This document shows positions 26,012 to 33,583 of a stretch of DNA of 59,453 nt, piece by piece. The DNA is from an uncultured bacterium (lineage in GTDB: Bacteria > Bacillota > Clostridia > Lachnospirales > Lachnospiraceae): positions 1 to 59,453 of the forward strand of contig CAJMMS010000005.1 in the NCBI GenBank assembly GCA_905214675.1. Reading direction: 5' to 3'. The notes below the pieces were generated by a model. That model worked only from the letters and a program-made list of their open reading frames with translations, had not been told where the DNA came from and ran no database searches. Every line of letters begins with the position of its first letter. Within the stretch, counting starts at the first letter, position 1. Made by a program: the position numbers and the translations under genes.

Positions 26012-26608
26012 TTACAGCTCCACGCGTCCTTCCAGTGCCCGAAGCAGCGTAACCTCATCAATATACTCCAGATCTCCCCCCACTGGTACGCCGCTGGCAA
26101 TCCGGCTGACCTTGATGCCGGTCGGCTTGATCAGCTTGCTGATATACATTGCGGTTGTCTCCCCTTCCAGACTGGAATTGGTGGCTATGATCACTTCTTT
26201 CACATCTCCCTGGAGCCTTGTCATCAGTTCTTTGAGCCGGATATCTCCAGGTCCGATGCCAAGCATTGGTGAAATCGCGCCATGCAGCACATGATATACG
26301 CCGTCAAATTTGCCCGTTTTTTCATAGGCTGCAAGATCTCTGGTATTTTCCACTACCATGATCGTCCCATGATCTCTGGCATCGTTCTTACAGATTGGAC
26401 AAAGTTCTTCATCCGTCAGGGTAAAACACTCTTTGCAGTACCTTACATTTTTTCTTGCATCAATGATTGCATCAGAAAGACGCTGCACTTCTTCGACCGG
26501 GCGGTTAATAATATGAAACGCCAGGCGCTGGGCTGATTTCGCCCCCACACCCGGCAGTTTTGAAAGTTCTTCGATCAGTTTTGTGATCTGACTGCTATAG
26601 TAATCCAT
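26012..26608 (-). CDS. recR: recombination mediator RecR
   Basis: 198-residue DNA repair protein that acts with RecF/RecO to load RecA. It shows the N-terminal helix-hairpin-helix (IEELSKLPGVGAKSAQRLAFHI), the Cys4 zinc motif (CKECFTLTDEELCPICKND), the Toprim domain (IMVVENTRDLAAYEKTGKFDGVYHVLHGAISPM) and the C-terminal Walker-like SRIASGVPVGGDLEYIDEVTLLRAL. The start codon overlaps the ybaB stop by one base (TAATG), in the classic dnaX-ybaB-recR operon. Confidence 0.96.
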   Translation of the reverse strand: MDYYSSQITKLIEELSKLPGVGAKSAQRLAFHIINRPVEEVQRLSDAIIDARKNVRYCKECFTLTDEELCPICKNDARDHGTIMVVENTRDLAAYEKTGKFDGVYHVLHGAISPMLGIGPGDIRLKELMTRLQGDVKEVIIATNSSLEGETTAMYISKLIKPTGIKVSRIASGVPVGGDLEYIDEVTLLRALEGRVEL

Positions 26609-26961
26609 TAGAACGGAAAGCCTCCACCCATACCAAGACCGCCCGTCAGTTTGGACATAACAGCATTGGTCTCTTCATCCACTTTTCTCAGTGCTTCATT
26701 GGTCGCTGCCATAATCAGATCTTCCAGCATCTCGATATCATCCGGATCCACTACTTCTTCTTTCAGTGAAACTTTGGTTACTTCTTTTTTACCGGAGATC
26801 GTCACCTCTACTACACCGCCGCCTGCCGCTGCAGTAAATTCTTTTTCTTCCAGTGCTTTCTGGTTCTCTTCCATCTGACGCTGCATTTTCTGTGCCTGCT
26901 TCATCAGATTATTCATATTGCCCGGGATACCTCCACCCGGGAATCCTCCACGTTTTGCCAT
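26608..26961 (-). CDS. YbaB/EbfC nucleoid-associated protein
   Basis: 117-residue DNA-binding protein of the YbaB/EbfC family. A Gly/Met-rich start (MAKRGGFPGGGIPGNMNNLMKQAQKMQRQMEENQKALEEKEF) leads into a coiled-coil helix and a central beta-sheet (VVEVTISGKKEVTKVSLKEEVVDPDDIEMLEDLIMAATNEAL), ending in the Gly-rich LTGGLGMGGGFPF tail. It forms dimeric tweezers that bind DNA. It lies between dnaX (16 bases) and recR (1-base overlap), its standard place. Confidence 0.95.
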   Translation of the reverse strand: MAKRGGFPGGGIPGNMNNLMKQAQKMQRQMEENQKALEEKEFTAAAGGGVVEVTISGKKEVTKVSLKEEVVDPDDIEMLEDLIMAATNEALRKVDEETNAVMSKLTGGLGMGGGFPF

Positions 26962-26977
26962 GATTCTATCCTCCTGT

Positions 26978-28609
26978 TTAATCTTCTATTTCTATCTCTG
27001 CATGGACCAGTTTCTCCAGTGCTTCTTCTACCCGCACCTTTGAAAGTCTGACATTTGTTACCTGTTCATCGGCCTGCAGGATCATTTTTACTTTTACCTG
27101 CTTTCCGGTCTTTGCCGCAATGATCTGTTCCAGTACTTCTGCCTTCTTGGAGTCATTGACATACGTTTCCCCAAGAAAATCAGAAAATACGATATAAAGC
27201 GTGCCATCGTTTTTTTCGACGTTAAACTTTGGAACAGCACTTGCCAGCACTACACGGAAGCGTCCGGATGTCTGTGCAAGAATACTCCGCCACATACCAA
27301 CAACTTTCTGCAGATCTTCCGGCGCTGCTTTTTCCAGCGAAGAGGTATCCACCGCACCTGATATCGCTTCCATCCCTGCTGTATTCCCGGAATCTGCAAA
27401 CGTACTGTCCTGATATACCGATGTTGAAACTGCGTCCTGCTGTCTTACTGCTACACCGGATGCCAGTTGTTTTTCCAGCCTGCGCACACGTTCCAGTACC
27501 GAAAGTGTATCCTGCTCCATCTGCGGCCGGCACAGTTTGATCAGTGCCACCTCCAGCATCACTCGCTTGGAGCCTGCGTATTTGATCTGATTCTGCAATT
27601 CTGAAAAAATGCGGATGTAACGCATCAGCGTGTCATCCCGCACCATCGCCGCTTCTTCTTTGAGCTGCTCCAGATTCTCCGCGGAGACATCCAGCACCTC
27701 TTCCATGTTATCAGAACTTTTAAGCAGAAGCAGGTTTCGCATATACCAGGTAAAATCGCTCACAAGCTGTGTCAGATCACGCCCCTGCATGATCATATTC
27801 TCCAGATGCAGGATCACCTGTGTGACATCCCCGTCCAGCACTTCCCGCAGCAGTTTACTGAACTCATCGGTATCTACTGCACCAAGCACATCGAGGACAT
27901 GCTCATATGTCAGCTTTTCGCCTAAATAAAAGGCAATACACTGATCCAGCAGACTTAAGGCATCTCGCATCGAACCATCGCCTTTTTTGGCAATGTAGCG
28001 CAATGCTTTATCCTCTACCTCTACCTGCTCTTCCTTCATAAGTTCCCGCAGACGGTCCACGATCGTTGTGCGCGCGATCCGCTTGAAATCATAACGCTGA
28101 CATCTGGAGAGGATCGTGATCGGAATCTTGTGCGCTTCCGTTGTTGCCAGAATAAAAATGACATAGGAAGGCGGTTCTTCCAGTGTCTTAAGCAGTGCAT
28201 TAAACGCACCTATAGACAGCATATGAACCTCATCAATGATGTAGACCTTATACTTGCCGCTGGTCGGTGAGTAAGCGACCTCTTCCCTGATTTCACGGAT
28301 GTTATCCACACCGTTGTTGGAAGCTGCGTCGATCTCAATCACATTCATGGAATTTCCCGCGGCGATCGCCTTGCAGGTCTGACACTCGTTGCAGGGATTT
28401 CCATCAATGGGATGCTCACAGTTTACCGCTTTTGCAAGGATCTTTGCCACCGTCGTTTTACCTGTTCCCCTGGTACCGCAGAACAGATAGGCATGTCCGA
28501 TACGCTGTGCCTTGATCTGATTTTTTAATGTCCGCACAATTGCGTCCTGACCCTTCACATCTTGGAAGGAGTCAGGACGGAATTTACGGTATAAAGCAGT
28601 ATAGCTCAT
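26978..28609 (-). CDS. dnaX: DNA polymerase III subunit gamma/tau
   Basis: 543-residue clamp-loader ATPase. The N-terminal AAA+ domain has YRKFRPDSFQDVKGQDAIV, Walker A GTRGTGKTT, a Cys4 zinc module (CEHPIDGNPCNECQTC), Walker B YIIDEVHML and sensor 1 FILATTEAHKIPITILSRCQ. The C-terminal third holds the collar domain and a shorter tau-like tail (ALVEALEKLVHAEIEIED end). First gene of dnaX-ybaB-recR. I did not see an scRNA gene upstream; only 35 bases separate it from pfkA. Confidence 0.95.
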   Translation of the reverse strand: MSYTALYRKFRPDSFQDVKGQDAIVRTLKNQIKAQRIGHAYLFCGTRGTGKTTVAKILAKAVNCEHPIDGNPCNECQTCKAIAAGNSMNVIEIDAASNNGVDNIREIREEVAYSPTSGKYKVYIIDEVHMLSIGAFNALLKTLEEPPSYVIFILATTEAHKIPITILSRCQRYDFKRIARTTIVDRLRELMKEEQVEVEDKALRYIAKKGDGSMRDALSLLDQCIAFYLGEKLTYEHVLDVLGAVDTDEFSKLLREVLDGDVTQVILHLENMIMQGRDLTQLVSDFTWYMRNLLLLKSSDNMEEVLDVSAENLEQLKEEAAMVRDDTLMRYIRIFSELQNQIKYAGSKRVMLEVALIKLCRPQMEQDTLSVLERVRRLEKQLASGVAVRQQDAVSTSVYQDSTFADSGNTAGMEAISGAVDTSSLEKAAPEDLQKVVGMWRSILAQTSGRFRVVLASAVPKFNVEKNDGTLYIVFSDFLGETYVNDSKKAEVLEQIIAAKTGKQVKVKMILQADEQVTNVRLSKVRVEEALEKLVHAEIEIED

Positions 28610-28644
28610 GCTTTCCCTCTGTTTCTAAATAAATATCCGGATGT

Positions 28645-29718
28645 TTATACACCGAAGCTGATGCCGATGCATTTTGCTTCTTTGATCAGTTGATCGTCCG
28701 GAGAAACCATCTTCAGCTTGCCGGCCACATCACCGAGCGGTACTTTCTTGACTTTGCCGTTGATGATACCTACCATGTAGCCGTATTCCTTTTTCATGAT
28801 CAGACTTGCTGCCTCTGCGCCCAGTCTGGTTGACAGTACACGGTCATACGGGCAAGGGCTTCCGCCTCGCTGTGTATGTCCCGGAACAGTGATACGCACT
28901 TCGATGCCGGTCTTCTGGAAAATCTGCTCTGCCAGCTCGTAAGATACCGACGGATGTTTTCTCTTTTTGATCTTTTCTTTTAATTCTTTCTTCGGAAGGG
29001 CTGCATCTTCTTTGGAGATCGCACCCTCTGCAACTGCCAGAATGGTAAATCCGTGTCCGGATGCCGCTCTCTTGTGAATTGCTTCGATGATCTTGTCGAT
29101 ATCGTAAGGGATCTCCGGAATCAGGATGATATCTGCACCGCCGGCGATTCCGGCATGAAGCGTCAGCCAGCCGACTTTGTGTCCCATAACTTCAACTAAG
29201 AATACACGGTTGTGGGATGCTGCTGTTGTGTGGATACGGTCGATTGCATCGGTTGCAATGTCAACCGCACTCTGGAAACCGAATGTCATGTCTGTGCCAT
29301 AGATATCATTGTCGATGGTCTTTGGCAGATGGATGATGTTCAGTCCCTCTTCACGCAGCAGATTTGCCGTTTTCTGTGTTCCGTTTCCACCGAGGATCAC
29401 CAGGCAGTCCAGACGCAGTTTGTAGTAATTCTGCTTCATGGCCTCTACCTTGTCCAGTCCGTGCTCATCCGGTGTACGCATCAGCTTGAACGGCTGTCTG
29501 GATGTTCCAAGGATCGTTCCGCCCTTTGTCAGGATTCCGGAAAAATCTTTTGCTGAAAGCATACGGTAATTGCCGTAGATCAGACCTTTGTATCCATCAT
29601 AAAATCCATAAACTTCGAGTTCCTGCACATTTGCACTGAGACCTTTGACTACTCCTCGCATTGTTGCATTGAGTGCCTGACAGTCACCGCCACTTGTCAG
29701 CATACCAATTCTTAACAT
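28645..29718 (-). CDS. pfkA: 6-phosphofructokinase, group III (mixed-signature) type
   Basis: Phosphorylates fructose 6-phosphate at C1 in glycolysis. 357 residues, longer than the 320 of classical bacterial PfkA. The N-terminus reads GGDCQALNATMRG rather than GGDxPGMNAxIR. At the phosphoryl-donor sites it has GGNGT (Gly113, equivalent to E. coli Gly104) with PKTIDND (Lys133, equivalent to position 124, Gly in ATP-PFKs and Lys in PPi-PFKs). This Gly/Lys combination is the signature of group III PFKs; Gly at the first site usually means ATP use. It has its own promoter with a hairpin at the predicted mRNA 5' end, and lies 35 bases before dnaX. Confidence 0.92.
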   Translation of the reverse strand: MLRIGMLTSGGDCQALNATMRGVVKGLSANVQELEVYGFYDGYKGLIYGNYRMLSAKDFSGILTKGGTILGTSRQPFKLMRTPDEHGLDKVEAMKQNYYKLRLDCLVILGGNGTQKTANLLREEGLNIIHLPKTIDNDIYGTDMTFGFQSAVDIATDAIDRIHTTAASHNRVFLVEVMGHKVGWLTLHAGIAGGADIILIPEIPYDIDKIIEAIHKRAASGHGFTILAVAEGAISKEDAALPKKELKEKIKKRKHPSVSYELAEQIFQKTGIEVRITVPGHTQRGGSPCPYDRVLSTRLGAEAASLIMKKEYGYMVGIINGKVKKVPLGDVAGKLKMVSPDDQLIKEAKCIGISFGV

Positions 29719-29763
29719 TTGCTATCACACTCCTCTTTTTTAAATACCTTCTTAATTCGTTTA

Positions 29764-29800
29764 AAGGCAGGTGGTCCCTGCCTTCGACACCACCTGCCTT
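29764..29800 (-). other. 12-bp-stem hairpin at the predicted 5' end of pfkA mRNA
   Basis: AAGGCAGGTGGT and ACCACCTGCCTT form a perfect inverted repeat with a 13-base loop. It starts about where the pfkA transcript should start (promoter -10 at 29802-29807). Neither strand has a good T-run after the stem, so it is a weak terminator candidate for the flavodiiron gene and more likely a leader hairpin. Confidence 0.6.
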
Positions 29801-29801
29801 G

Positions 29802-29830
29802 ATTATATAATATTTTTCTCCCCACTACAA
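29802..29830 (-). promoter_or_regulatory. promoter for pfkA
   Basis: Minus strand TTGTAG-17 bases-TATAAT. Predicted start near 29795, leaving a leader of about 77 bases. Confidence 0.7.
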
Positions 29831-29838
29831 CGGTAAAA

Positions 29839-32388
29839 TCAATAACTTTCCGTTTCCTTGTCCAGGATCACTTCCGCAAACGTTGCTTTCCTCTCTATCA
29901 GTTTTGTCATTTTTGCCATTTTTGATACATTTCCGATCAGGATCACACCGCAGAGCTTTCCGTTCAGGAAATACAGTTTCTCATACTGCTTTTTGCTTCT
30001 GTCGCAGATCTCCAGCGTCTTATAAAGAAGATTTTTGTTTCTGCCGTTATCTCCGATCGCATACAGGGAGGTATTCATGCCGTTAAAGGACAGCGGCATC
30101 TGCACTTTCTGATATTCCACGCACTCCCCGGCTGCACTTGCTCCTGCGACTTTTCCCTGCTCACTTGCCTCTGACCAGAGTGCTGCATTTTCCCCTTCAA
30201 ATTCCACGCAGTCTCCGCAGGCATAGATATCTTTCTCACTGGTCTGCATCTTTTCATTGACCACAACCGCATGGTTGATCTTCAGTCCCATCTTTTCTGC
30301 AAGTTCCGTATTTGCACGCACACCGCAGGAGATCAGCACCAGATCGGCTGCGATCTCTTCTCCGTCTGCCAGACAAACGCCCGTTACACGCTCCTGACCT
30401 TCGATCTTTTCAATCTTTACGCCGGTTCGGATCGTAATGCCGGCACGTTCTGCGACTGCTTCAAGCATTGCTGCCGCACCTTCATCCAACTGTCTTCCCA
30501 TCAGAACCGGAGCCGCCTCGAGAACCGTCACCTGGCATCCTGCCTTTTTCAGCTCCCAGGCTGCCTCAAGGCCAAGCACACCGCCGCCGATCACAACCGC
30601 ATGGCCGTTCTTTCTGATCATCTGCTCGATTTTCTCTGCATCTTCCAGGGTACGGATCACAGCCACCTGCTCTTTTTCGTTTCCCGGGATCGGAGGTACA
30701 AAGCTTTTTGCTCCCAGTGCATAGATCAGCTTCGTGTATTTCAGACGCATGCCGTCCTCAAGTGTCACCTCTTTTTCCGTTTTATCTACTGAAATGATCT
30801 TTTTGCCAAGGATCTGATAAACCTGGTTCTCCTCGTACCAGCTCTCCGGTTCCACTGCGATCTGGCCGATTTCAAGTCCGGCATTTAAGGCTTTTGTCAG
30901 CATCGGGCGGTTGTAGGTCGGATATTTTTCCTCCGAGATCATAAGAATTGAAGAAGTCTTATCCCGCTCCCGGATGGCTTTCGCCGCGTTCAGTCCCGCC
31001 GTACCGTTTCCAAGGATCACATAAAATTCATCGCCGTCTTTTCGATAAGATGTCTCCTCTGCTTCCACCGGCACAAAATTTTCACGTCCTACACCGCAGA
31101 CCGGACATACTTCCAGGGAAGAATCAAAAATCTCACCGCACACCAGACATTTCACAAGCTTCCGGCTGCCTTTGGCTGTTTTCTCTGCCTTTTTATCCTG
31201 CAAAAGCGAGCCGAAATTGTAGCCGTATTCGAAAGCATCGACAAGATCCGTATCTCCCGGACGAAAACGGATGCGAAGTCCGTCCACCGTGTTCATGCGA
31301 AGCTGTTTCAGACGCTCCATGATATGCGGCACGCCTTCTCCGCTCCAGCCGTAACTGCCGAATGCACTTGCCAGTTTTCCGCCGTGTGTGCCTGCAAAAA
31401 TAGAAGTTGTCAGATCCCAGATCGGCTTTAATGCTTCCCCGACGATCGTCGGCGTTCCAAATAAAATACCATCGGCAAATCCGATCTCTTCCAGCACTTT
31501 CGCCTGGTCTGCCGTCACCATGTCATAGCTTCGCACTTCAATGTCGCCGCTGGCTTTGATGCCTTCCGCGATCTTTTCTGCGATCTGCTTTGTATAGCCA
31601 TAGGCACTCACATAAGGAATGACCACCGTTTTTTTCTGGTTTGGGTTGACCACGGTGCACCATCTCTCATAGGTGTCCTCGATAAAATCGATCCCGGAAT
31701 CCAGCACCGGTCCGTGCCCCGGACAGATCATCGATACATCCAGTTCTCTTACACGCTCCAGTGCTTTCAGCATAAATGGCTTAAATGGCCCGATGATGCA
31801 GTCAAAATAATATTTCGTTGCCCGCATATAGCCTTCCTGATCCGTCACCTTGCTGACCAGCACATCCTGAAATCCATAGTGAGAACCGAAGGAATCGCAG
31901 GTCACAAGCACCTGTTCTTCTTCAATAAACGTATACATCGTATCCGGCCAGTGCAGATTCGGAACCAGCAGAAAACGCAGCGTTTTATCCCCAATCTTCA
32001 TTGTCTCGTTGTCATGCACGATCAGATTGCAGAATTCGCCGTTCACGATCTCCTTTAAGAATCCGGCTGCACAGGCGGTAGAAATGATCTTGAGCTGCGG
32101 ACTCAATTCCAGAAGACGCTGCACACTGCCCGCATGATCCGGCTCCGTGTGATTGACCACCAGATAATCAATCTTTGTCACATCGATCACCTCGCCGAGT
32201 TTGTTCATCCACTCCTCAAAAAAGGCTTCCTTTACCGTTTCAAACAATACGACCTTACCGCCGCTTTTGAGCACATAAGAATTGTATGTTGTGCCAAATT
32301 CCGTGTACATGATAATATCAAAAACCTTGAGCGTGTCATCCACGATCCCCGCCCAGTAAAAATCATCTCTCAGCTTTAATGTTTTCAT
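29839..32388 (-). CDS. flavodiiron protein fused to rubredoxin and NAD(P)H:rubredoxin oxidoreductase
   Basis: 849-residue cytoplasmic enzyme likely to reduce O2 (or NO) to water using NAD(P)H. Order: metallo-beta-lactamase-like diiron domain (~1-250) with H80-x-E82-x-D84-H in VNHTEPDHAGS, further ligands in PNLHWPDTM, CDSFGSHYG and CPGHGP; flavodoxin domain (~265-400, IPYVSAYGYTKQIAEKI); rubredoxin with CLVCG and CPVCG (~415-450); then an FAD/NAD reductase with VILGNGTAG, VVIGGGVLGLEAA and YACGDCVEF. All electron carriers from NAD(P)H to the diiron site are in one chain. AGGAGG lies before the ATG at 32388. Divergent from a Crp/Fnr regulator. Confidence 0.93.
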   Translation of the reverse strand: MKTLKLRDDFYWAGIVDDTLKVFDIIMYTEFGTTYNSYVLKSGGKVVLFETVKEAFFEEWMNKLGEVIDVTKIDYLVVNHTEPDHAGSVQRLLELSPQLKIISTACAAGFLKEIVNGEFCNLIVHDNETMKIGDKTLRFLLVPNLHWPDTMYTFIEEEQVLVTCDSFGSHYGFQDVLVSKVTDQEGYMRATKYYFDCIIGPFKPFMLKALERVRELDVSMICPGHGPVLDSGIDFIEDTYERWCTVVNPNQKKTVVIPYVSAYGYTKQIAEKIAEGIKASGDIEVRSYDMVTADQAKVLEEIGFADGILFGTPTIVGEALKPIWDLTTSIFAGTHGGKLASAFGSYGWSGEGVPHIMERLKQLRMNTVDGLRIRFRPGDTDLVDAFEYGYNFGSLLQDKKAEKTAKGSRKLVKCLVCGEIFDSSLEVCPVCGVGRENFVPVEAEETSYRKDGDEFYVILGNGTAGLNAAKAIRERDKTSSILMISEEKYPTYNRPMLTKALNAGLEIGQIAVEPESWYEENQVYQILGKKIISVDKTEKEVTLEDGMRLKYTKLIYALGAKSFVPPIPGNEKEQVAVIRTLEDAEKIEQMIRKNGHAVVIGGGVLGLEAAWELKKAGCQVTVLEAAPVLMGRQLDEGAAAMLEAVAERAGITIRTGVKIEKIEGQERVTGVCLADGEEIAADLVLISCGVRANTELAEKMGLKINHAVVVNEKMQTSEKDIYACGDCVEFEGENAALWSEASEQGKVAGASAAGECVEYQKVQMPLSFNGMNTSLYAIGDNGRNKNLLYKTLEICDRSKKQYEKLYFLNGKLCGVILIGNVSKMAKMTKLIERKATFAEVILDKETESY

Positions 32389-32501
32389 AGCATACCTCCT
32401 GTGGTTCCGCAATTGCTCTATATCTTCACAGCTACATTTTTTATTCTTGATTTAAAATGCCCTGTGCAGCTTTAAGCTTTTTATGATGTCTAATTTATCA
32501 T

Positions 32502-32530
32502 TTGCTTTTTTGTTATGTTTATACTATACT
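32502..32530 (+). promoter_or_regulatory. promoter for the Crp/Fnr regulator gene
   Basis: TTGCTT-17 bases-TATACT, with predicted start near 32537, about 47 bases before the ATG at 32584. Confidence 0.7.
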
Positions 32531-32549
32531 TTGTATCAACAGATATTTC

Positions 32550-32565
32550 TGTTGCATATGCAACA
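32550..32565. promoter_or_regulatory. perfect 16-bp palindrome, candidate Crp/Fnr operator
   Basis: TGTTGCATATGCAACA is a perfect palindrome in the 195-base gap between the flavodiiron gene and the regulator gene. It lies about 13 bases after the predicted transcription start of the regulator, so binding would block it (autorepression), and upstream of the divergent flavodiiron gene. Confidence 0.65.
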
Positions 32566-32583
32566 AATTTACAGGAGGTATTT

Positions 32584-33240
32584 ATGAATACAAAACTTTC
32601 TCTTTTTGACGGGATCACACCCGAAGAATACCATCGCATGATGGTCTGTTTCCACGCACTCGAAAAGTCTTTTTCCGCCGACGAGACCATCTGTTTTTAT
32701 GCAGATCACCCGGATCGCATCGGCTATCTTCTTGAAGGAGAAGCCGCCATCATCCGCACGCACCTGGACGGCCGCCAGACCATTCTGGAATATCTGAAAA
32801 CCGGCGATGTTTTCGGCTCGGCTCTTTCTGCCCTGTCTCCGGACGGCGATTCTTTGCAGGTGATCTGCACCAAGAGCTGCAAGATCCAGTTTATCGACTA
32901 TGCCCATCTGATCAAACGCTGCCCGAATGCCTGCAATTTTCACAGTCTTTTAGTCAGCAATGCCCTGCAGTTGATCTCAAGAAAGGCGATCGCCCTAAGC
33001 GAGCATCTGGAAATCCTGTCCCAGAGAACAACAAAAGAAAAGCTCCTGTGCTATTTTGAAAAACTTGCACAGGAGCAACACTCAAACAGCTTTACGCTGC
33101 CATTTTCTTTAAGTACGCTTGCCGATTATCTCTCCGTTGACCGCAGTGCCATGATGCGGGAACTGAAAAAATTAAAGGCTGACGGGATCATAAAATCAGA
33201 CCGCAAAACGTTTACCTTAGTCGAATATCCGAAAAACTGA
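32584..33240 (+). CDS. Crp/Fnr family transcriptional regulator
   Basis: 218-residue regulator: an N-terminal cyclic-nucleotide-binding-like beta-barrel (ADHPDRIGYLLEGEAAIIRTHLDGRQTILEYLKTGDVFGSALSAL), a long dimerisation helix (LEILSQRTTKEKLLCYFEKLAQEQ) and a C-terminal winged helix (FTLPFSLSTLADYLSVDRSAMMRELKKLKADGIIKSDRKTFTL). It has several cysteines but not the N-terminal Fnr [4Fe-4S] spacing, so the signal is unknown. The start has AGGAGG seven bases upstream. Its divergent neighbour is an oxygen/NO-reducing flavodiiron enzyme, suggesting a redox- or NO-responsive switch. Confidence 0.88.
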   Translation: MNTKLSLFDGITPEEYHRMMVCFHALEKSFSADETICFYADHPDRIGYLLEGEAAIIRTHLDGRQTILEYLKTGDVFGSALSALSPDGDSLQVICTKSCKIQFIDYAHLIKRCPNACNFHSLLVSNALQLISRKAIALSEHLEILSQRTTKEKLLCYFEKLAQEQHSNSFTLPFSLSTLADYLSVDRSAMMRELKKLKADGIIKSDRKTFTLVEYPKN

Positions 33241-33297
33241 ACCAAGTTACCTATCCGGTTTTGCGTTCCTTCCTTATTAAAATACTTTTTAACTGAT

Positions 33298-33555
33298 TTA
33301 CGCATCAAAATCCGCTTCAAACACACCTTCCGGTGTCCGCATAGTCAGAATTCCGAGGTTGAAATCCTCATCCTGGATCGTGATATGATATTCAAACACC
33401 ACATCCTCCTCAAATTTTGACAGAAGCAGATAGGTTCCGTTTTCTTTTCCGTCAATCTGATCGCAGATATCATTGTATACATCTTCTCCCGAAATCGCTC
33501 TCGGATAGCCAGATGCTTTGATTTTCTGTTCAATCGCCTCATACAGTTCGTTCAT
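33298..33555 (-). CDS. small conserved-looking protein of unknown function, metY-linked
   Basis: 85-residue acidic protein beginning MNELYEAIEQKIKASGYPRAISGEDVYNDICDQIDGKENGTYLLLSKFEEDVVFEYHITIQDEDFNLGILTM. The helix plus alternating strands suggest a compact alpha/beta domain; no catalytic motif is visible. AAAGGAAGATGG precedes the ATG. It starts 28 bases after metY and is probably cotranscribed. I recall similar small proteins in Lachnospiraceae but no functional name. The frame is open upstream of the ATG into metY, which I disregard. Confidence 0.72.
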   Translation of the reverse strand: MNELYEAIEQKIKASGYPRAISGEDVYNDICDQIDGKENGTYLLLSKFEEDVVFEYHITIQDEDFNLGILTMRTPEGVFEADFDA

Positions 33556-33583
33556 ACCATCTTCCTTTCTGTCCATATCTGTT

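Noticed and set aside
29839..32388. Flavodiiron fusion as an assembly or frameshift artefact
   Set aside because: The frame is continuous with complete domains and sensible linkers, and such fusions are known in anaerobes.
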